Assembly: GCA_030490835.1 (NCBI GenBank) | Contig: CM059975.1 | Span: 36,488,133-36,552,132 of the forward strand | DNA length: 64,000 bases | Direction of reading: 5' to 3' | From: Annona cherimola | Lineage: Eukaryota > Streptophyta > Magnoliopsida > Magnoliales > Annonaceae | In this document: piece by piece, positions 11,030 to 22,554 of the stretch | Layout: the number at the start of each line of letters is the position of its first letter | Position numbering within the stretch: the stretch's first letter is position 1 | Made by a program: the position numbers and the translations under genes | Notes under the pieces: model-generated | The model's database searches: none | The model's input: the letters and a program-made list of their open reading frames with translations, nothing else | Told to the model about the DNA's origin: nothing

Positions 11030-12873
11030 CACTCTCTGTCTTTCTTGTCTTCTCTCCCTAACTCCCTCATCTCATTACTAGCCCCAATGTAACCATTTTC
11101 GAAAAAAATTAAAAATAGAAAAACTTAGGAAATCCCGCAACTGATAAGATAATAGAGATCCATGTGGACATGTGAATGGATTCTCTATCCAAGGCCTGGA
11201 ATAGGAGATTCGATGAAGCAGATGTGGACACTTTTGACTGCATTGATTTCTCTAGTGGAACTCTCGATCTCGCTGGATTGTATATTTTGAGATGGTTCTC
11301 TTTAATTTCACAAAAATCATTTAGAAATTTCCATTTTTTTGCATTTATATCCATTCTAATCTCCTCTAGCACAGAAGAGGCCATGGGACTGTTTTTCCAT
11401 TGGCCACGAGATGAGCTCTTCTAGTTTCGGCAGCCCAAATTGCTTTTGTGGGTGATACAAATAATTTCCTTCTAGGTATAAGTAAATGAAAAAAATATAT
11501 ACGATTGAATAACAACAGAAAGATACCTTTTGATGGAATCTAGATTTCTAGGCTTCTTATTTGTAGAACGCACATGAGATGGCAACATTTTTGTGGTCCT
11601 TGGTAAGAAATTAGGAATCCTTAATCTCTTAACTTTTATATCATTGCTCCTATAGTGTTCATCATAGAATTTAACTACCAGATAGGGGTATAAATGTATC
11701 AATTAAAAGGTGATAACTCCCCATGTCAATTTTCTTCTACTAGAGTAAACATGAAACATGCTCCAGCTTGCACCAGGAAAAGAAATACCACCATGCACTA
11801 ACAAACATATGTGGAATAAAGATTAAATTAGTACGATTATATCCAAGTGATAAAAGTGTGGGGCATTGTGCTAGGCACAAAAATTCCTTCACTGGTCAAA
11901 TGGCCTGATCAAATCTTCGCAATGTATACTGATGCTTACATTGAGCACTGTAGAAAGAAATGTATTGATGGGTATGTTAGAAGTTCTTTCATTTGAAAAG
12001 CTCAAAATTCATTCAAAATTAAGGGTGCTCGTTCTTCTTGGAAGTTCTTATCTGCTATTGTGGTCTACAAATTGGCTGCATGACTTGGTTGATATACTTT
12101 GTCGTCTTACGTTTTATCAGTTATTTTTCTTGACAATGGATTACACAAGCATACTAAATTTGTTCTTGTAAGCACATTTCTTGTTATTGCCATTTGATAT
12201 CTATATCTTGGTATTCATTGAACTCATGCATTGTAATTATATACTTTGAGAATGATTTGTTCTGTCCGGGAAAATTCCAACTATTTAGATTTTTGCATGT
12301 GTTTGGATGTGACTTTGTTGTTGTATAGAATGTTTGACCATGTATATTGTAGGCCCACCTTATGCAGTCCCTTTCCTTTTTGGAAAACTAGGTGTTATTT
12401 TCCCTTTACCTTATTCTGTTATGAAAGCATCCCTTATTCTCTTTGTTCATTCATTTCGCCTTATGCTGGTACTGTTCCCTTTAACGGTTAACAGACAGCT
12501 GAACAATGTAGAATGGCTTTTTAGAAGTATCTCAAAGATTAATTTTCTGAGAAAATTTGAAAATTAGAAAGACTTTCTCCATGGTCTGTCATTTTCTATA
12601 GGTATTTAAATTTGTCTTTTAAGAAATTTCTTGAAGATTAATTAATCGAAACGTCGAATTAAAGGTCAATTGCAGAAGAACATTTTGACACACTTTTTTT
12701 TGATGAACCATATTTTACATTTTATTCTTCCTTTTCGTCATCTTAGTCCAGCTCTTGGATTTTGTGCTTGCAATCTATGCTTCTCAGTTCATTGCAATCT
12801 GTTATTTAGGCGAAACAAAATTCATTGAAAGATTTAAATAGAATATGTTAATGGTTTCTTTTCTTATTTCTAG
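11030..12873 (+). other. Upstream/intronic region of the helicase pseudogene; no exon recognised
   Basis: AT-rich DNA with short open frames (for example 11176-11424 and 11932-12171) that I could not match to any family. It precedes a clear splice acceptor at 12872-12873, so it probably includes an intron and possibly lost upstream exons of the TPR/ankyrin helicase-like gene. Confidence 0.4.
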
Positions 12874-13364
12874 AAAACTTGAAGTGCCCATGTCTTGGAA
12901 TCCACAAAAAGTTATTAATCGTTACACAGAACACCGTAAACTTGAACATATGGAGGATTGTAAGGTTAAGGAAAATTTGCCGCTTTTGAAATTCTATTCA
13001 CTATCATCAAGAGTGGTTAATCATCTGCTTACTGACAATGAAGGCAAAGAAATTGATGTTCCTTTTGAATTAAGAGACCAAGAAAAAGAAGTTGTTTGTT
13101 TCCCAAGGAGTGCTTTTATTCTGGGCAGATCAAGAACAGACAAAACCACTGCACTTGTAATGAAACTTATTCAGAGGGAACAACATCATCATATGTTTTT
13201 GAATGGATTATTGATGGAAAGGCATGTTACTCTTCTCATGTATCCAAGGAGAATGGGCTTGGCAAGGATCTTGCTTTGAATGAAAATATTTTGCGCGAAG
13301 TTTTTATCACTGTCAACCCTAGACTTTGTGCAGCAATTCGAGACAAAATACAACGATTTCGAAG
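12874..13364 (+). pseudogene. TPR/ankyrin UvrD-like helicase pseudogene: Walker A exon
   Basis: An exon bounded by a polypyrimidine tract plus TAG acceptor at 12871-12873 and a GAAG/GTACAC donor at 13364/13365. It encodes the start of the superfamily-1 UvrD-like helicase domain of the large plant protein annotated as TPR and ankyrin repeat-containing protein 1-like. The ...F-P-R-S-A-F-I-L-G-R-S context of the nucleotide-binding loop is clear, but the loop reads GRSRTDKTT (about 13124-13150). The glycine before the catalytic lysine is replaced by aspartate, which should abolish ATP binding. A frameshift between about 13170 and 13240 moves the rest of the exon into another frame. The long central part of the protein that should follow is missing. 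Family recognition is strong; loss of function is inferred from these lesions. Confidence 0.8.
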
Positions 13365-14945
13365 GTACACTGAATTTATACATTTTTCATGTTATTATTG
13401 AAATTCTCTTGTTTTGGGGTGGTTGCCTTTTCACTTTCAAATTTAGGAGTGCAGCTCAGTTTGAGTCTGTGTGACCCTAGTTCTGTCTTTTGAGTTATAA
13501 TTTGTGCCCTAATCTTAACTCATACCTATTAAAAAAACTTTAGTTTCATCCCTAACCCTGTTGGTCGCACTTGGGTTGGAATCTTACACAAAAATTAGAA
13601 GACCGGCAACTTAAGAAGGTTAAGTATTGCCAATAAGTGGCATTTTGTCTATGGAGATTCTGTTTTAGTGGAGGAGTTCCAATATGGTACCCTCATCTTC
13701 AAAATAGTTTACTTTTTTTTTCTTGCCCCCTTATAGATGAGGGCACTGGTTAAATAAAATTGGATTCCCTTTTTCTTATGAAATTCTATTTGGATAAACT
13801 TACTTTTTCTAACCGGAGATATTTCTAGAGTTAATTTTGACATGTCTAAACCTCCTTCGTTTATTTTTCCTCATTTTATTATTTACCGATTGCTCCTTTA
13901 GAATATCTTGTATAACTTTATTTTTAATTTTATCTTTTCTTTTTACACTGCTTACCACCTTTAAATGCTCATTTTTGCTACATCCATTCTATAACATTTG
14001 GCCTTGTGTGGCATAGTAAGTTTAATTGCCACCTAATAAAAATTTTCATTTAATTAAATTGGCACTAGACAGTCACATAAAATTCTTGAACCACTTTGCC
14101 ATTTGTTTCAGCCTGCTTGGATTCTTTTTATGATGCTTTTCTCAATTTCCTCATTCTGTTGGAGTATCAATCCTAATTACCCAAAGTGATTATTTTACAG
14201 TTTTTGTGTAGTTAATTCTAGAACCATTAAATTCTAAAGCATATTTGCACTTAGTCAATTTCATCCATTAGCACTATTTTATCAGCAACTAATACATACC
14301 AAGGTACTAGTTCTCATAAATTTCCAGTAAGTTCATTTACAACTAAAGGGAAAAGGTAATGAACTTATTGCAATTGGAAAATTAATAATATTTCCACTTA
14401 CAATCCTCACATTTGTTATAGTACACAACATCAATATATTTGTTGTTAATTGCTTTCTTTTCCATCATTTGCATGTTAATTTTCCATCACTTTTCCGTCA
14501 ATTGTCTATACTTTTTAAATAATTGTCTAAGGTAAGAAAATAGTTTCAATAATTGATCTTTTGTAAGTTTATGTTCAATTACTCTTTTTCATAATTATAT
14601 AATACAATTCATTAGTTTTATTCTATAGTATTTTGCAATTTTAAATATCTTATTTATTTTTGTAGAATGGTACTGTAGTATTTTTCTCCATTCATTAGAT
14701 ATTACCTTCGTCCTTATGGTCTTATTAAAAATGTTTATTATCCCATTTACACCTAGATATTCTATACACTTCTATGCTTCCATTGGAATTCCATGATAAC
14801 TACTTCGAATGTTGTCCTGGTGGCTACAATTAAATGGAATTGATTTGTCCTACGGAAGCCACAATTAATTGAAATAACTTTCTCATATTGGTTCTAGGAC
14901 TTGATTTCTGATATCATATCTCTGTCTGCATTGTCTTTATCATAG
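13365..14945 (+). other. Intron-like AT-rich region in the helicase pseudogene
   Basis: It starts with GTACAC and ends with ATAG. It holds no recognisable exon, although an intact family member would have many hundreds of helicase codons between the flanking exons. A large internal deletion of exons is therefore likely. Confidence 0.5.
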
Positions 14946-15183
14946 CTTTTCGATGCTGGAAATTTTGATATAGCTACTTTGTGCTTCAAGCATGCTGGGG
15001 ATGAGCTCTGGCAAAGATGGGCAAAGGCAGCTGCATATCAATCTTCTGGTGACCGTATGCTGTTCAAAAATCTTAACCAGGCGAGGGAAGCACTGGAACA
15101 AGCCGCTAAGATTTATGAGTCCATCGGCAAGAAGAAAGCTGCTGCAAATTGTTTTGTAATTCTGAAGAAGTACGAAAGAGCAG
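14946..15183 (+). pseudogene. TPR/ankyrin UvrD-like helicase pseudogene: helical-repeat exon
   Basis: Open in frame from the acceptor at 14944-14945 to the donor CAG/GTTGGG at 15183/15184. It codes for tetratricopeptide-like helices (L-F-D-A-G-N-F ... A-T-L-C-F-K-H-A-G-D ... A-A-N-C-F). These belong to the region after the helicase domain in this family. A 102-bp intron (15184-15285) separates it from the next exon, and phase is kept across that junction, giving glycine then E-M-Y-V-D. Confidence 0.8.
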
Positions 15184-15285
15184 GTTGGGATTCTTGGCTC
15201 ATCTACTATTTTCTCTATGCTTTCTTCTACTTGCTAAAGTAATTTACTATTGCGTGTTTTGCCTCTTCTCGCATATGTGGAACAG

Positions 15286-16868
15286 GAGAAATGTATGTGG
15301 ATATTTCTAGTCTCGAGGAGGCAGGGGAGTACTTTGATATGGCCAGATTTTGGAACCTCGCTGCTGAGGTGTATGCTCGAGGAAAATATCTGTCCAAGTG
15401 CTTGTCTGGTTGCATCAAAAGACGACTTTTTCGTTTGGGTCTTCAATTCCTTGCACAATGGAAGCAAGATTCAACTTTGGGCGCTGTCTATAACAGTGAA
15501 GAAGTCGATTGCTTGAGAACATCATTTCTGATGAGCTGTGCGCGTAGCTACTTAAAACTTGGAACCACAGATCGCAAGCTCTTTGCTTGAGCTTTCCAGT
15601 CTATGGATTTAATCCGTAAATTCTTGAAGACAAGAAATTTAATTGATATCCTGCTTGAGGTCGAGTTTGATTCCGGAAACTATTTTGAGGCCACTGAGAT
15701 TGCAAGAAGTAGAGGACATCTTCTACGTGAGGCTGCTGCATTTGAGAAACTGGGAGAATTTCGTGAGGCATCACAATTAATAATCCTCCATGTTATCATG
15801 AACTCCTTATGGGCACATGGAAGCAAGGGTTGGCCCTTGAAGCAGTTCCCACAGAAATTGGACCTCCTGATGAAGGCCAAATCACTGGCAGAGAAAGTTT
15901 CAAATGACTTCTACCAGCCAGTTTGTGCTGAGGTAATCATATTATCAGATGACACAGAGACCTCTTTGACAAGTGTTTTACTTCAGTGGAGTGTTGCTCA
16001 GAGAGTTCAGAATAATCGATTAGAATTATTCGCTTCTCGAAGACTTCTTGACATTCATCTGACGTTAGATCCTTCAGAATTTCATTATGATTACGAGACA
16101 GACCAAGAATTCAGCAAGCACACAGAGGAAATGCTGTTCTTTAAATGCACATCTGTTGAAACGTTAATACGCTCTTGGGATTTGTAGAAGAAAAGGATTA
16201 TGAACGTGTTGTCTTACCTTCAATTGCTCAGAAAAAATAGATGACTTGAGAGTTCCTTGTATGCAGATTTTTGTATGACATATTTTGGAGTGGGGAGAAT
16301 GGGTAAAGAAAATACCTTGACAGTGCTTAATTCCAAAGCGTATTGGTGCAAAGTAACTGATGATAATTCTCTGCAACAGCCACAGAATATGGTTCAAATG
16401 AATATCCATCAATTTGCATCTCATGCACGAAACTTCTGTTCCAAGGAACTGATCTCCGTTGGCATAAGGCTCCTCAATAAACTTTATTCCCTGCATGAAT
16501 TTTGTTACATTGACTCACTGCCATTGTCCTGCCATGGGCAGGTTCTCATTCATATTTTTAATGTTGCAAGATTTCTCAAGGAATCTAAATATCTTGACAT
16601 GAAAGATCCTGCAGAGAGAGAAATTAAAAGTTCTGCAAAGAGAGAAATTAGATGTTTTCTTGCTTCTGTAGAGAGAGAAATTAGTAATTTTCTTGCTTTT
16701 TTAGTTTTCCCCATTGAATTTGACAAAGGGACAAGAAAATGTACGGTATCAATGCGTAAGAACGAGTTTGGCAAAGATATCCTGGAAGCAATCCTCGGAA
16801 AGGATGTCAATCATATGAATCGCTGTTTGACACATGACCTGATTGGTTGGATTGTGGTGCTTCTTTTT
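15286..16868 (+). pseudogene. TPR/ankyrin UvrD-like helicase pseudogene: long C-terminal exon with three stops
   Basis: A single reading frame covers about 1.58 kb and matches the conserved C-terminal part of the family (landmarks G-S-K-G-W-P-L-K-Q-F near 15808 and S-V-E-T-L-I near 16150). It is broken only by three in-frame stops: TGA 15588-15590, TAG 16185-16187 and TGA 16242-16244. The first fits a CGA-to-TGA change and the second a TGG-to-TAG change. A small triplicated motif built on GAGAGAGAAATTA (16613-16690) expands the protein with E-R-E-I-like repeats. The exon is cut at 16868/16869 by a Mutator-like insertion. It continues in phase at 20063. Confidence 0.85.
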
Positions 16869-16869
16869 A
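16861..16869. repeat. Target duplication of the Mutator-like element, left
   Basis: TTCTTTTTA, repeated at 20055-20063. The match extends to 10 bp with a preceding C. Nine bp is the usual Mutator-family duplication length. Confidence 0.8.
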
Positions 16870-16959
16870 GAGTCTGGTTTCACTACAAACGTTTTCACGT
16901 TTGCTTAAAGTGCAAATGCCACATATGCCGTCTATTTTAAGTCAATGGTTGAGATTCAC

Positions 16960-17755
16960 TAGAGCAAAATTGGAAAGATAAAAAGCATAGTTGCGTGTAT
17001 GCCTGTGTGGAATTGACGGGGCCCGTTAGCTTCCTCCGAAAGCTGCTTGTTTAGATGGGAGAAATCGACCAACAGGAGGAGACCGACCGACCAAGAGTGG
17101 TGGGTCTGTGTTCGGTTGATTGCAATAGATTGTTGCAAGAAATGGCGTTGGGTGTAAGCTCTGGGTTTGAGTGGAATTGATGGCAACAATTTTGGTGGGT
17201 TTAGGAGGAAAAATCGACGACTAAATTTGTGGTTAAGGTTGGCCGAAAGAAAGACGAAGGGCAGCAGGGGCAGTGGCGTTTTGATTGGTGCTGCTATAGC
17301 TGGATTTGTGGAGATTAACAACTAGATGGAAAAAAAATGGAAGATGCAGGGTCGAAGGTGAATTTGGGCATTGGTTTGCAGCTGCCAGCGATTTGAAGAG
17401 GAGAAGAATGGGTTGTGGGATTATCTAGCCGGGATTGGCCTGGAGAGAGCGCTGCACAATTTTAAGCTTGCTGCCAGACTCAGGCGTGGCTGCTTTCTGG
17501 TGGGCTTTTGCTGCAATTGCCATTGATGAAGAATTGGGGGAAAATGGTGGAGCTTGCACCACCAGTAACCATGGCTGTTGCCGGAAATAGGGGAGACACA
17601 GTGGTGGTTGGATTTTGTTAAGAGAATCGGTCGTTGATTAAGGAGGAGAGGACAGGGGCATAGCCGGTAGCCATGGCTGCCGATAGCTTTGAGATGATGG
17701 AGCACCAGAAATGGTGCTTCAGCGGTGCCCTTGCACTCATACACATGTGACATAA
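16960..17755. other. GC-rich gene-like segment inside the Mutator-like element
   Basis: About 800 bp of clearly higher GC than its AT-rich surroundings, with short open frames on the minus strand (17421-17753, 16959-17321) that I cannot assign. Its right edge (GATGGAGCACC ... CAGCGGTGC ... ACATGTG) resembles 42205-42295. It may be a captured host fragment. Confidence 0.4.
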
Positions 17756-17918
17756 ATTATTATAATATTTTAATACACGTAAAAACTAAGTATTTTCTGT
17801 GATTTAAACATAATTGCAATAGCTTTGCAATCTTTTTGAGAAAATGAAAATAATTTTGAGATAAATAATTTAAAACACAAACACAAATGCGTTCACATGA
17901 CCATTATATTAATTTCTT

Positions 17919-18640
17919 CTTAATTATAATTATTTTTGTCGATGTACAAGGAGACAAATGGAATTTAATGCTTATTATTGGCACATAATAATTTTGAGTT
18001 CATCCTTGTTAAAAAAATAAAAATATTTTTTGAGACAAATAGTTTATATTACTCATTGAATAATGCTTAAATTTTTTTATTAAATAAAATTATTCTTGGT
18101 GATGATACAGATAGCCAAGTGGAATTTACACAAAATGAATTTCATGCAAATTTATTAAAATAGGGCTCTACGTGAATAACAAAAAAATTTAAACATTACT
18201 TACATTACAAAAAATTCCTTCTGTGATAGATAATTAACATTATTTTTCAAGTCAATGACATGAGATGCCAAATAAAATTTGTACAATTAATTTATTTGGT
18301 ATTTAATAATTTCTATATTATCCTCGTTAAGAAACAACGTTACTTTAGTAGCATAATCCAAATTACATGTAAAATAATGTTATCACATGTACATTACACT
18401 ATTTTCTTCTCTATTGTAATTATTTTTAGGTCAACCATCTGGGCTACCAAATAAAATTTGTATAATTAATTTATTCATTATTAAAAAATTTTGATACCAT
18501 TGTTGTTAAAAAATATAATTACATTTAAGACAAATAATTTAAATTATCTGCCAAATAATACTTTTCGTGTGAAGATTACTTCATTTTTTCTCAATTGTAA
18601 TTATCTTTGGGTCAATGATTGAAGATGCCAATAAAATCTA
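17919..18640 (+). repeat. Tandem ~160-180 bp AT-rich units (copy 1)
   Basis: Successive units share a GTAATTATTTTTGGGTCAA-like start, then a GATGCCAAATAAAATTTGT-like phrase, a TTGTTAAAAAA stretch and an ACAAATAATTTAAATTAC stretch. Unit starts fall near 17919, 18080, 18232, 18404 and 18587. Related arrays lie in 25010-25930 and, more weakly, 23300-23420. Confidence 0.6.
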
Positions 18641-19234
18641 TGCAATAATTTGTTTGATAATTAAAAACTTTGATAAAATCTATGCAATAATTTTTTTGAT
18701 AATTAAAAACTTTGATACTACTTCTAAATTATATGCAATAAAATTATTGAATTCATTAAATATATTAACTAAATTATATGTTCAATATAAGAATTAATAA
18801 AATTTTAAAAAGCTTCCAAATTTTCTTATTTAATATTTTTTATAATTTTTATTTCACACCTGCAGGTGAGTCGTTCAATATAGATTATATGAATAATATG
18901 TAAAATTCATCAAACCAGTATTTTAGAATTTGAATAATCTATGAAAGTTATAAAATATGTATATATGAGTTTATGATTTTCTAATATTATCGTAAAATCT
19001 ATATTGCCCATATAATTTGTGAAAATAAAACATCACGAATCTTATATAAGGTGTCAAAACTATATAATCTGTTTATGTCATTAAACGATTGTATAACAAA
19101 ACAATATATTCTGTAAAATTCATAAAGCATCCAAAAACTATCAATTACATATGCACATTTTTCTTTATATTCGAATAACTTGTAAAATACATTTAATAGG
19201 AGAAAATGAAAATAAATAACTTATACAACTTATC

Positions 19235-19648
19235 GAGTTATGATCTTGTGAAGCCGGCTTCACGGAAGCTTCTATGAAGCCAGTCCAAAAACTTATTTAA
19301 AAATATTTTTTTTTGATTTTTTTTCATGGGTAAGTAAATCTAGATGTGTTAAACCTATAAACCAAGTTTTACCATTTTTGGATGCTTTTAAGTATTTTTT
19401 TTTAATTTTTAAACACAGTGGCATTTCCGTAATTTTCTGAGATCAGAAAATTACGGAAATGCCACCGTGTTTAAAAATCAAAAAGAAATACTTAAAAGCA
19501 TCCAAAAATGGTAAAACTTGGTTTATAGGTTTAACACACCTAGATTTACTTACCCATGAAAAAAAAATCAAATTTTTTATTTTTAAATAGGTTTTTGGAC
19601 TGGCTTCATAGAAGCTTCCGTGAAGCCGGCTTCACAAGATCATAACTC
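19235..19648. mobile_element. 414-bp near-perfect palindromic MITE, 9-bp target duplication
   Basis: Two arms of 206 bp (19235-19440 and 19443-19648) are near-identical inverted copies around a 2-bp centre (CTGA/GA/TCAG). The ends are GAGTTATGATC and its complement. The flanking duplication CAACTTATC occurs at 19226-19234 and 19649-19657. Each arm also carries the short palindrome TGAAGCCGGCTTCA. The 9-bp duplication suggests mobilisation by a Mutator-family transposase. The few arm mismatches imply recent insertion. A transcript would fold into a long double-stranded hairpin. Confidence 0.9.
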
Positions 19649-20062
19649 CAACTTATCATCCTTATGAATTGCATATAAACCGTAAAATTCATAAAATAGG
19701 TAAAATTCATAAAATCTGTAAAATCTATAAAATGAGCTAAATTATTTCGTTCGTTTAGTTATATTTTTTAATAAATCTTATTTATTGTTCCAAATTTTAA
19801 GCATATATTTCTAATTATCATTTATGATGATTATGTTACATATTTAACGTCTCAGATCCTTCATCATCTATACTATTTTATTAAAAGCATATGATATACC
19901 ATAAAAAATACTTGCACCATGATTTACCATGACCAAGTCCACCTACCCATACTCACCCCTAAGCTACTAAGGTACTCTCAATGTGCGAATTTACCAAAAT
20001 GCCCCTGCTTGCATTTTAACAAAAAATGCAAACATTTTCATTGCATCCTTTCCCTTCTTTTT

Positions 20063-21298
20063 ATATCTGGAAGGCTAAAAGACAATTTCTATGAGAAGAC
20101 CGAAGCTGGTTTGAATCAGATGCTAGCATGGAAATCATTCATTAGACAGCTTAAGACTTACTTAGATACCAGTTTTAAGCGAAGTTCTTTAGTCTACAAA
20201 TTCAATGAGGCTCTAGAAAGTACATACCAAGATGTCTGGAGAAAACGTGGTTATATGTCCCTTCACTGTTTTATGTATCTTTTTGAGTGTCTTGTTTTTT
20301 GGCATCATCCTGTCTAAAGCGTGGAAGCTTTTATACAACAAAATCAACTCTCCTTAAAATGGCTACATGTGATGTTTGGAAGAGTTCTTTCATTTTCCAT
20401 TTGGCTGATCCCAACGCAGATGGAGAAAGTGTGGAACTGATTGCAGAAGGAGAATGGAATGCCTTCGGTGACATCAATTCAGTGCTTACGACTTGGTCGA
20501 ATAAAGAAAATGCTGAAATTTTGCCAAAACGAAAGGTATTTGAAGGAAACCATACTAAATGTGGAGAAATTGATGGAGGATCTGACACGCAGTGACAATC
20601 CCAAGAAGAAGAAATTGCTGACCAAGATGTGGACGGAAAAGTTTGGATACCATTATTGCTAAAGTCAAAGAGAAAATTGCTGTGGATACGGTAGAAGTAT
20701 CTAAGGGTGAATCCCCTGAAAACAGAGACATTGATGAACGAGCACCAAAGAGCGGCAAACTCAACTTAAATTTTGTCGTATGGAATACAAGAATCCAGAA
20801 ATGGCACATGAAGAATTCAGTAATGGGATAGAATTTCAATTTAACGTGATTGAAATATTCCAATTTCTGTCAAAAACTGCTTTGGAGCTTCTAATTAAGA
20901 AAGAGATTACAAAGGAGTGGGCAGAGACAATGCCTTCGATAGCCATAACATTTTTCTACCCTTTATTCCTGTCTAGATTAGTTGTGGCAATCAGTTTGGT
21001 ACACCTTAACTCTAGATGGGATCTTTCCCAAATCGAAAAATTGTTCTATAGTAATGTAGTTCTTGAGGACTTGTCAAAGGAATTCTTGGAAAGGTTACGG
21101 GTGTTGGAGCCTGATGCAATGAGAAATGGAGGTCAATTTTTGAGAGTGGTTGCAGAAGCATCAAATGCAGTTGGGCATTCTTTGATGTTGGTGAGAGAAG
21201 TGAAACAGAAGCCAGAGCAGACAAGGAGAGACGATTCCGATATCCCTACAAACAATCCTGAGAAAGTTGGTCTTTCTTCCGAAACTAAAAATGAATAG
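20063..21298 (+). pseudogene. TPR/ankyrin UvrD-like helicase pseudogene: C-terminal end
   Basis: The family frame resumes directly after the second target duplication (I-S-G-R-L-K-D-N...) and runs to about 20300, where a shift moves it to another plus frame (S-S-C-L-K-R-G onward). A further shift or stop region lies at 20560-20780, and the last open piece is 20780-21298, ending in a TAG stop. The text keeps the helical, leucine-rich character of the family's C-terminus (for example F-F-Y-P-L-F-L-S-R-L-V-V near 20950). At least two frameshifts add to the stops seen upstream, so the locus cannot make a full protein. Confidence 0.7.
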
Positions 21299-21655
21299 AA
21301 TAACAGTGAGTTTGAAATTGTAAGTTTTAGTCCTGCGCATAATGCCATTGATGTTGATGTACTAAGAATATACCTGCTCTCTCTCCATATATTTATGTAT
21401 GCATCTCTTTCTCTATTGTTTTCTCATGGCATTATTTTGTTTTGTTGAACATGGAAACCCCAATCTTCTCTTTGTGTGCCCTATTTCTTCAGATCAGAAT
21501 TGACATCTTCATAGAAAGCTGATGACCGAAATTAAAAGCATTCAAAAAATTGAAAGAGGCATAAGGTAAGTGGAGTTGGTTTTGTGATTATGCAAGTATC
21601 TTTCATTAGTAGGTGACAAGATGGTTAAGAGATTTTGAGTTAGAAATCGATTGTT

Positions 21656-21715
21656 GAACTGTTTTTGGATCTGCAATGAATGTTTGAACTGTTTTTGGAT
21701 CTGCAATGAATGTTC
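21656..21715 (+). repeat. 30-bp tandem duplication
   Basis: Two copies of a unit beginning GAACTGTTTTTGGATCTGCA, differing at one terminal base. Confidence 0.9.
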
Positions 21716-21725
21716 CGAATTTTGG

Positions 21726-21766
21726 TCTCTCTCTCTCTCTCTCTCCCTCTCTCTCTCTCTCTCTCG
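21726..21766 (+). repeat. (CT)n microsatellite
   Basis: About 40 bp of CT repeats with one CCC interruption. Confidence 0.95.
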
Positions 21767-22554
21767 TTTGGTTCCTTGTCAACCAAGCTTAAATTTCTCC
21801 ATACTTTTAAGCTCATTTTTTCCAGCTTGGTTTCAGTAGGTTCAATTTCATTTTTTATTTTTTTCTCTTACTTGGATTTGGAAGTCGTGCCTGACAGTTG
21901 ATCTCTAGTTGCCTCATGGGCTATCAATACGTTGATTTTGGTTAATTTGTCAAAATAGCAGCCACAAAGCCTGATTGACTGATAATTCGATTAGGCATTT
22001 CATGTTTTAGCAGTTGTATTAATTGTCACAAGTCAGTGAGATGGTAGTTTTTAACTTATATCTTGGTATTGAATTGGTTATTCTATGTTTTGTTGATTTT
22101 GCTTGAATGACAGTAGATGGTTGGATCATTTCATTCACAAAGGCAAGGAGCAGGAGAACAAGATTCCAACTGTGAAAATGTTTTGGGAGAAATGAAGGGA
22201 GCATAGGCTAAGGCATCTTTCTTGGGTTACTGTGTTTACCGGCTGAGGAAAGTGCCGTGAAGTACTCTCCCTTTCTGTTCGTCTGAATGACCACTGGCAA
22301 AGAAACAATTCAGAGCGTGGAGTAAATAACCCTTTACTTTTTTTCTTTTTCCATTTTTTTGTGAAAGAAATACCCATTTACTTGAGCAAGTAACCATGTC
22401 AATGTCAGTGATGTTAAAAACCAATTATAGGGATAAATGGGCACTTTGTTGGTTGGTCTTCTCTTTATTGGTTGAAATGCTTCCATGTAGACAGAATTAA
22501 TTTAAAAACAAATTCCAACTTGTCTGTTAATTTTTTATAATAATAATAATTATT

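Larger units (their letters stand above)
16870..20054. mobile_element. Mutator-like non-autonomous element inside the helicase pseudogene
   Basis: A 3.2-kb insertion flanked by TTCTTTTTA on both sides. The left end (GAGTCTGGTTTCAC... TTTGC..TAAA.TGCAA) and the inverted right end (GGGAAAGGATGCAATG... TTTGC..TAAA.TGCAA) share blocks rather than a perfect inverted repeat. No transposase is visible. The part 16960-17755 is GC-rich and gene-like, as in Pack-MULEs that carry host sequence. The rest is AT-rich, with tandem units of about 160-180 bp (17919-18620) and a GTAAAATCTATAAAATC-type region. Diverged copies of this AT-rich body lie at 22860-24895 and 24950-27174. A palindromic MITE (19235-19648) is nested within it. 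Removing the insertion and one target copy restores the host reading frame. Confidence 0.75.
21299..22550. other. Downstream flank of the pseudogene; small repeats only
   Basis: Probably 3' flanking DNA of the helicase pseudogene. It contains a 30-bp tandem duplication (21656-21715) and a CT microsatellite (21726-21766). The short open frames are low-complexity or unassignable. Confidence 0.5.
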
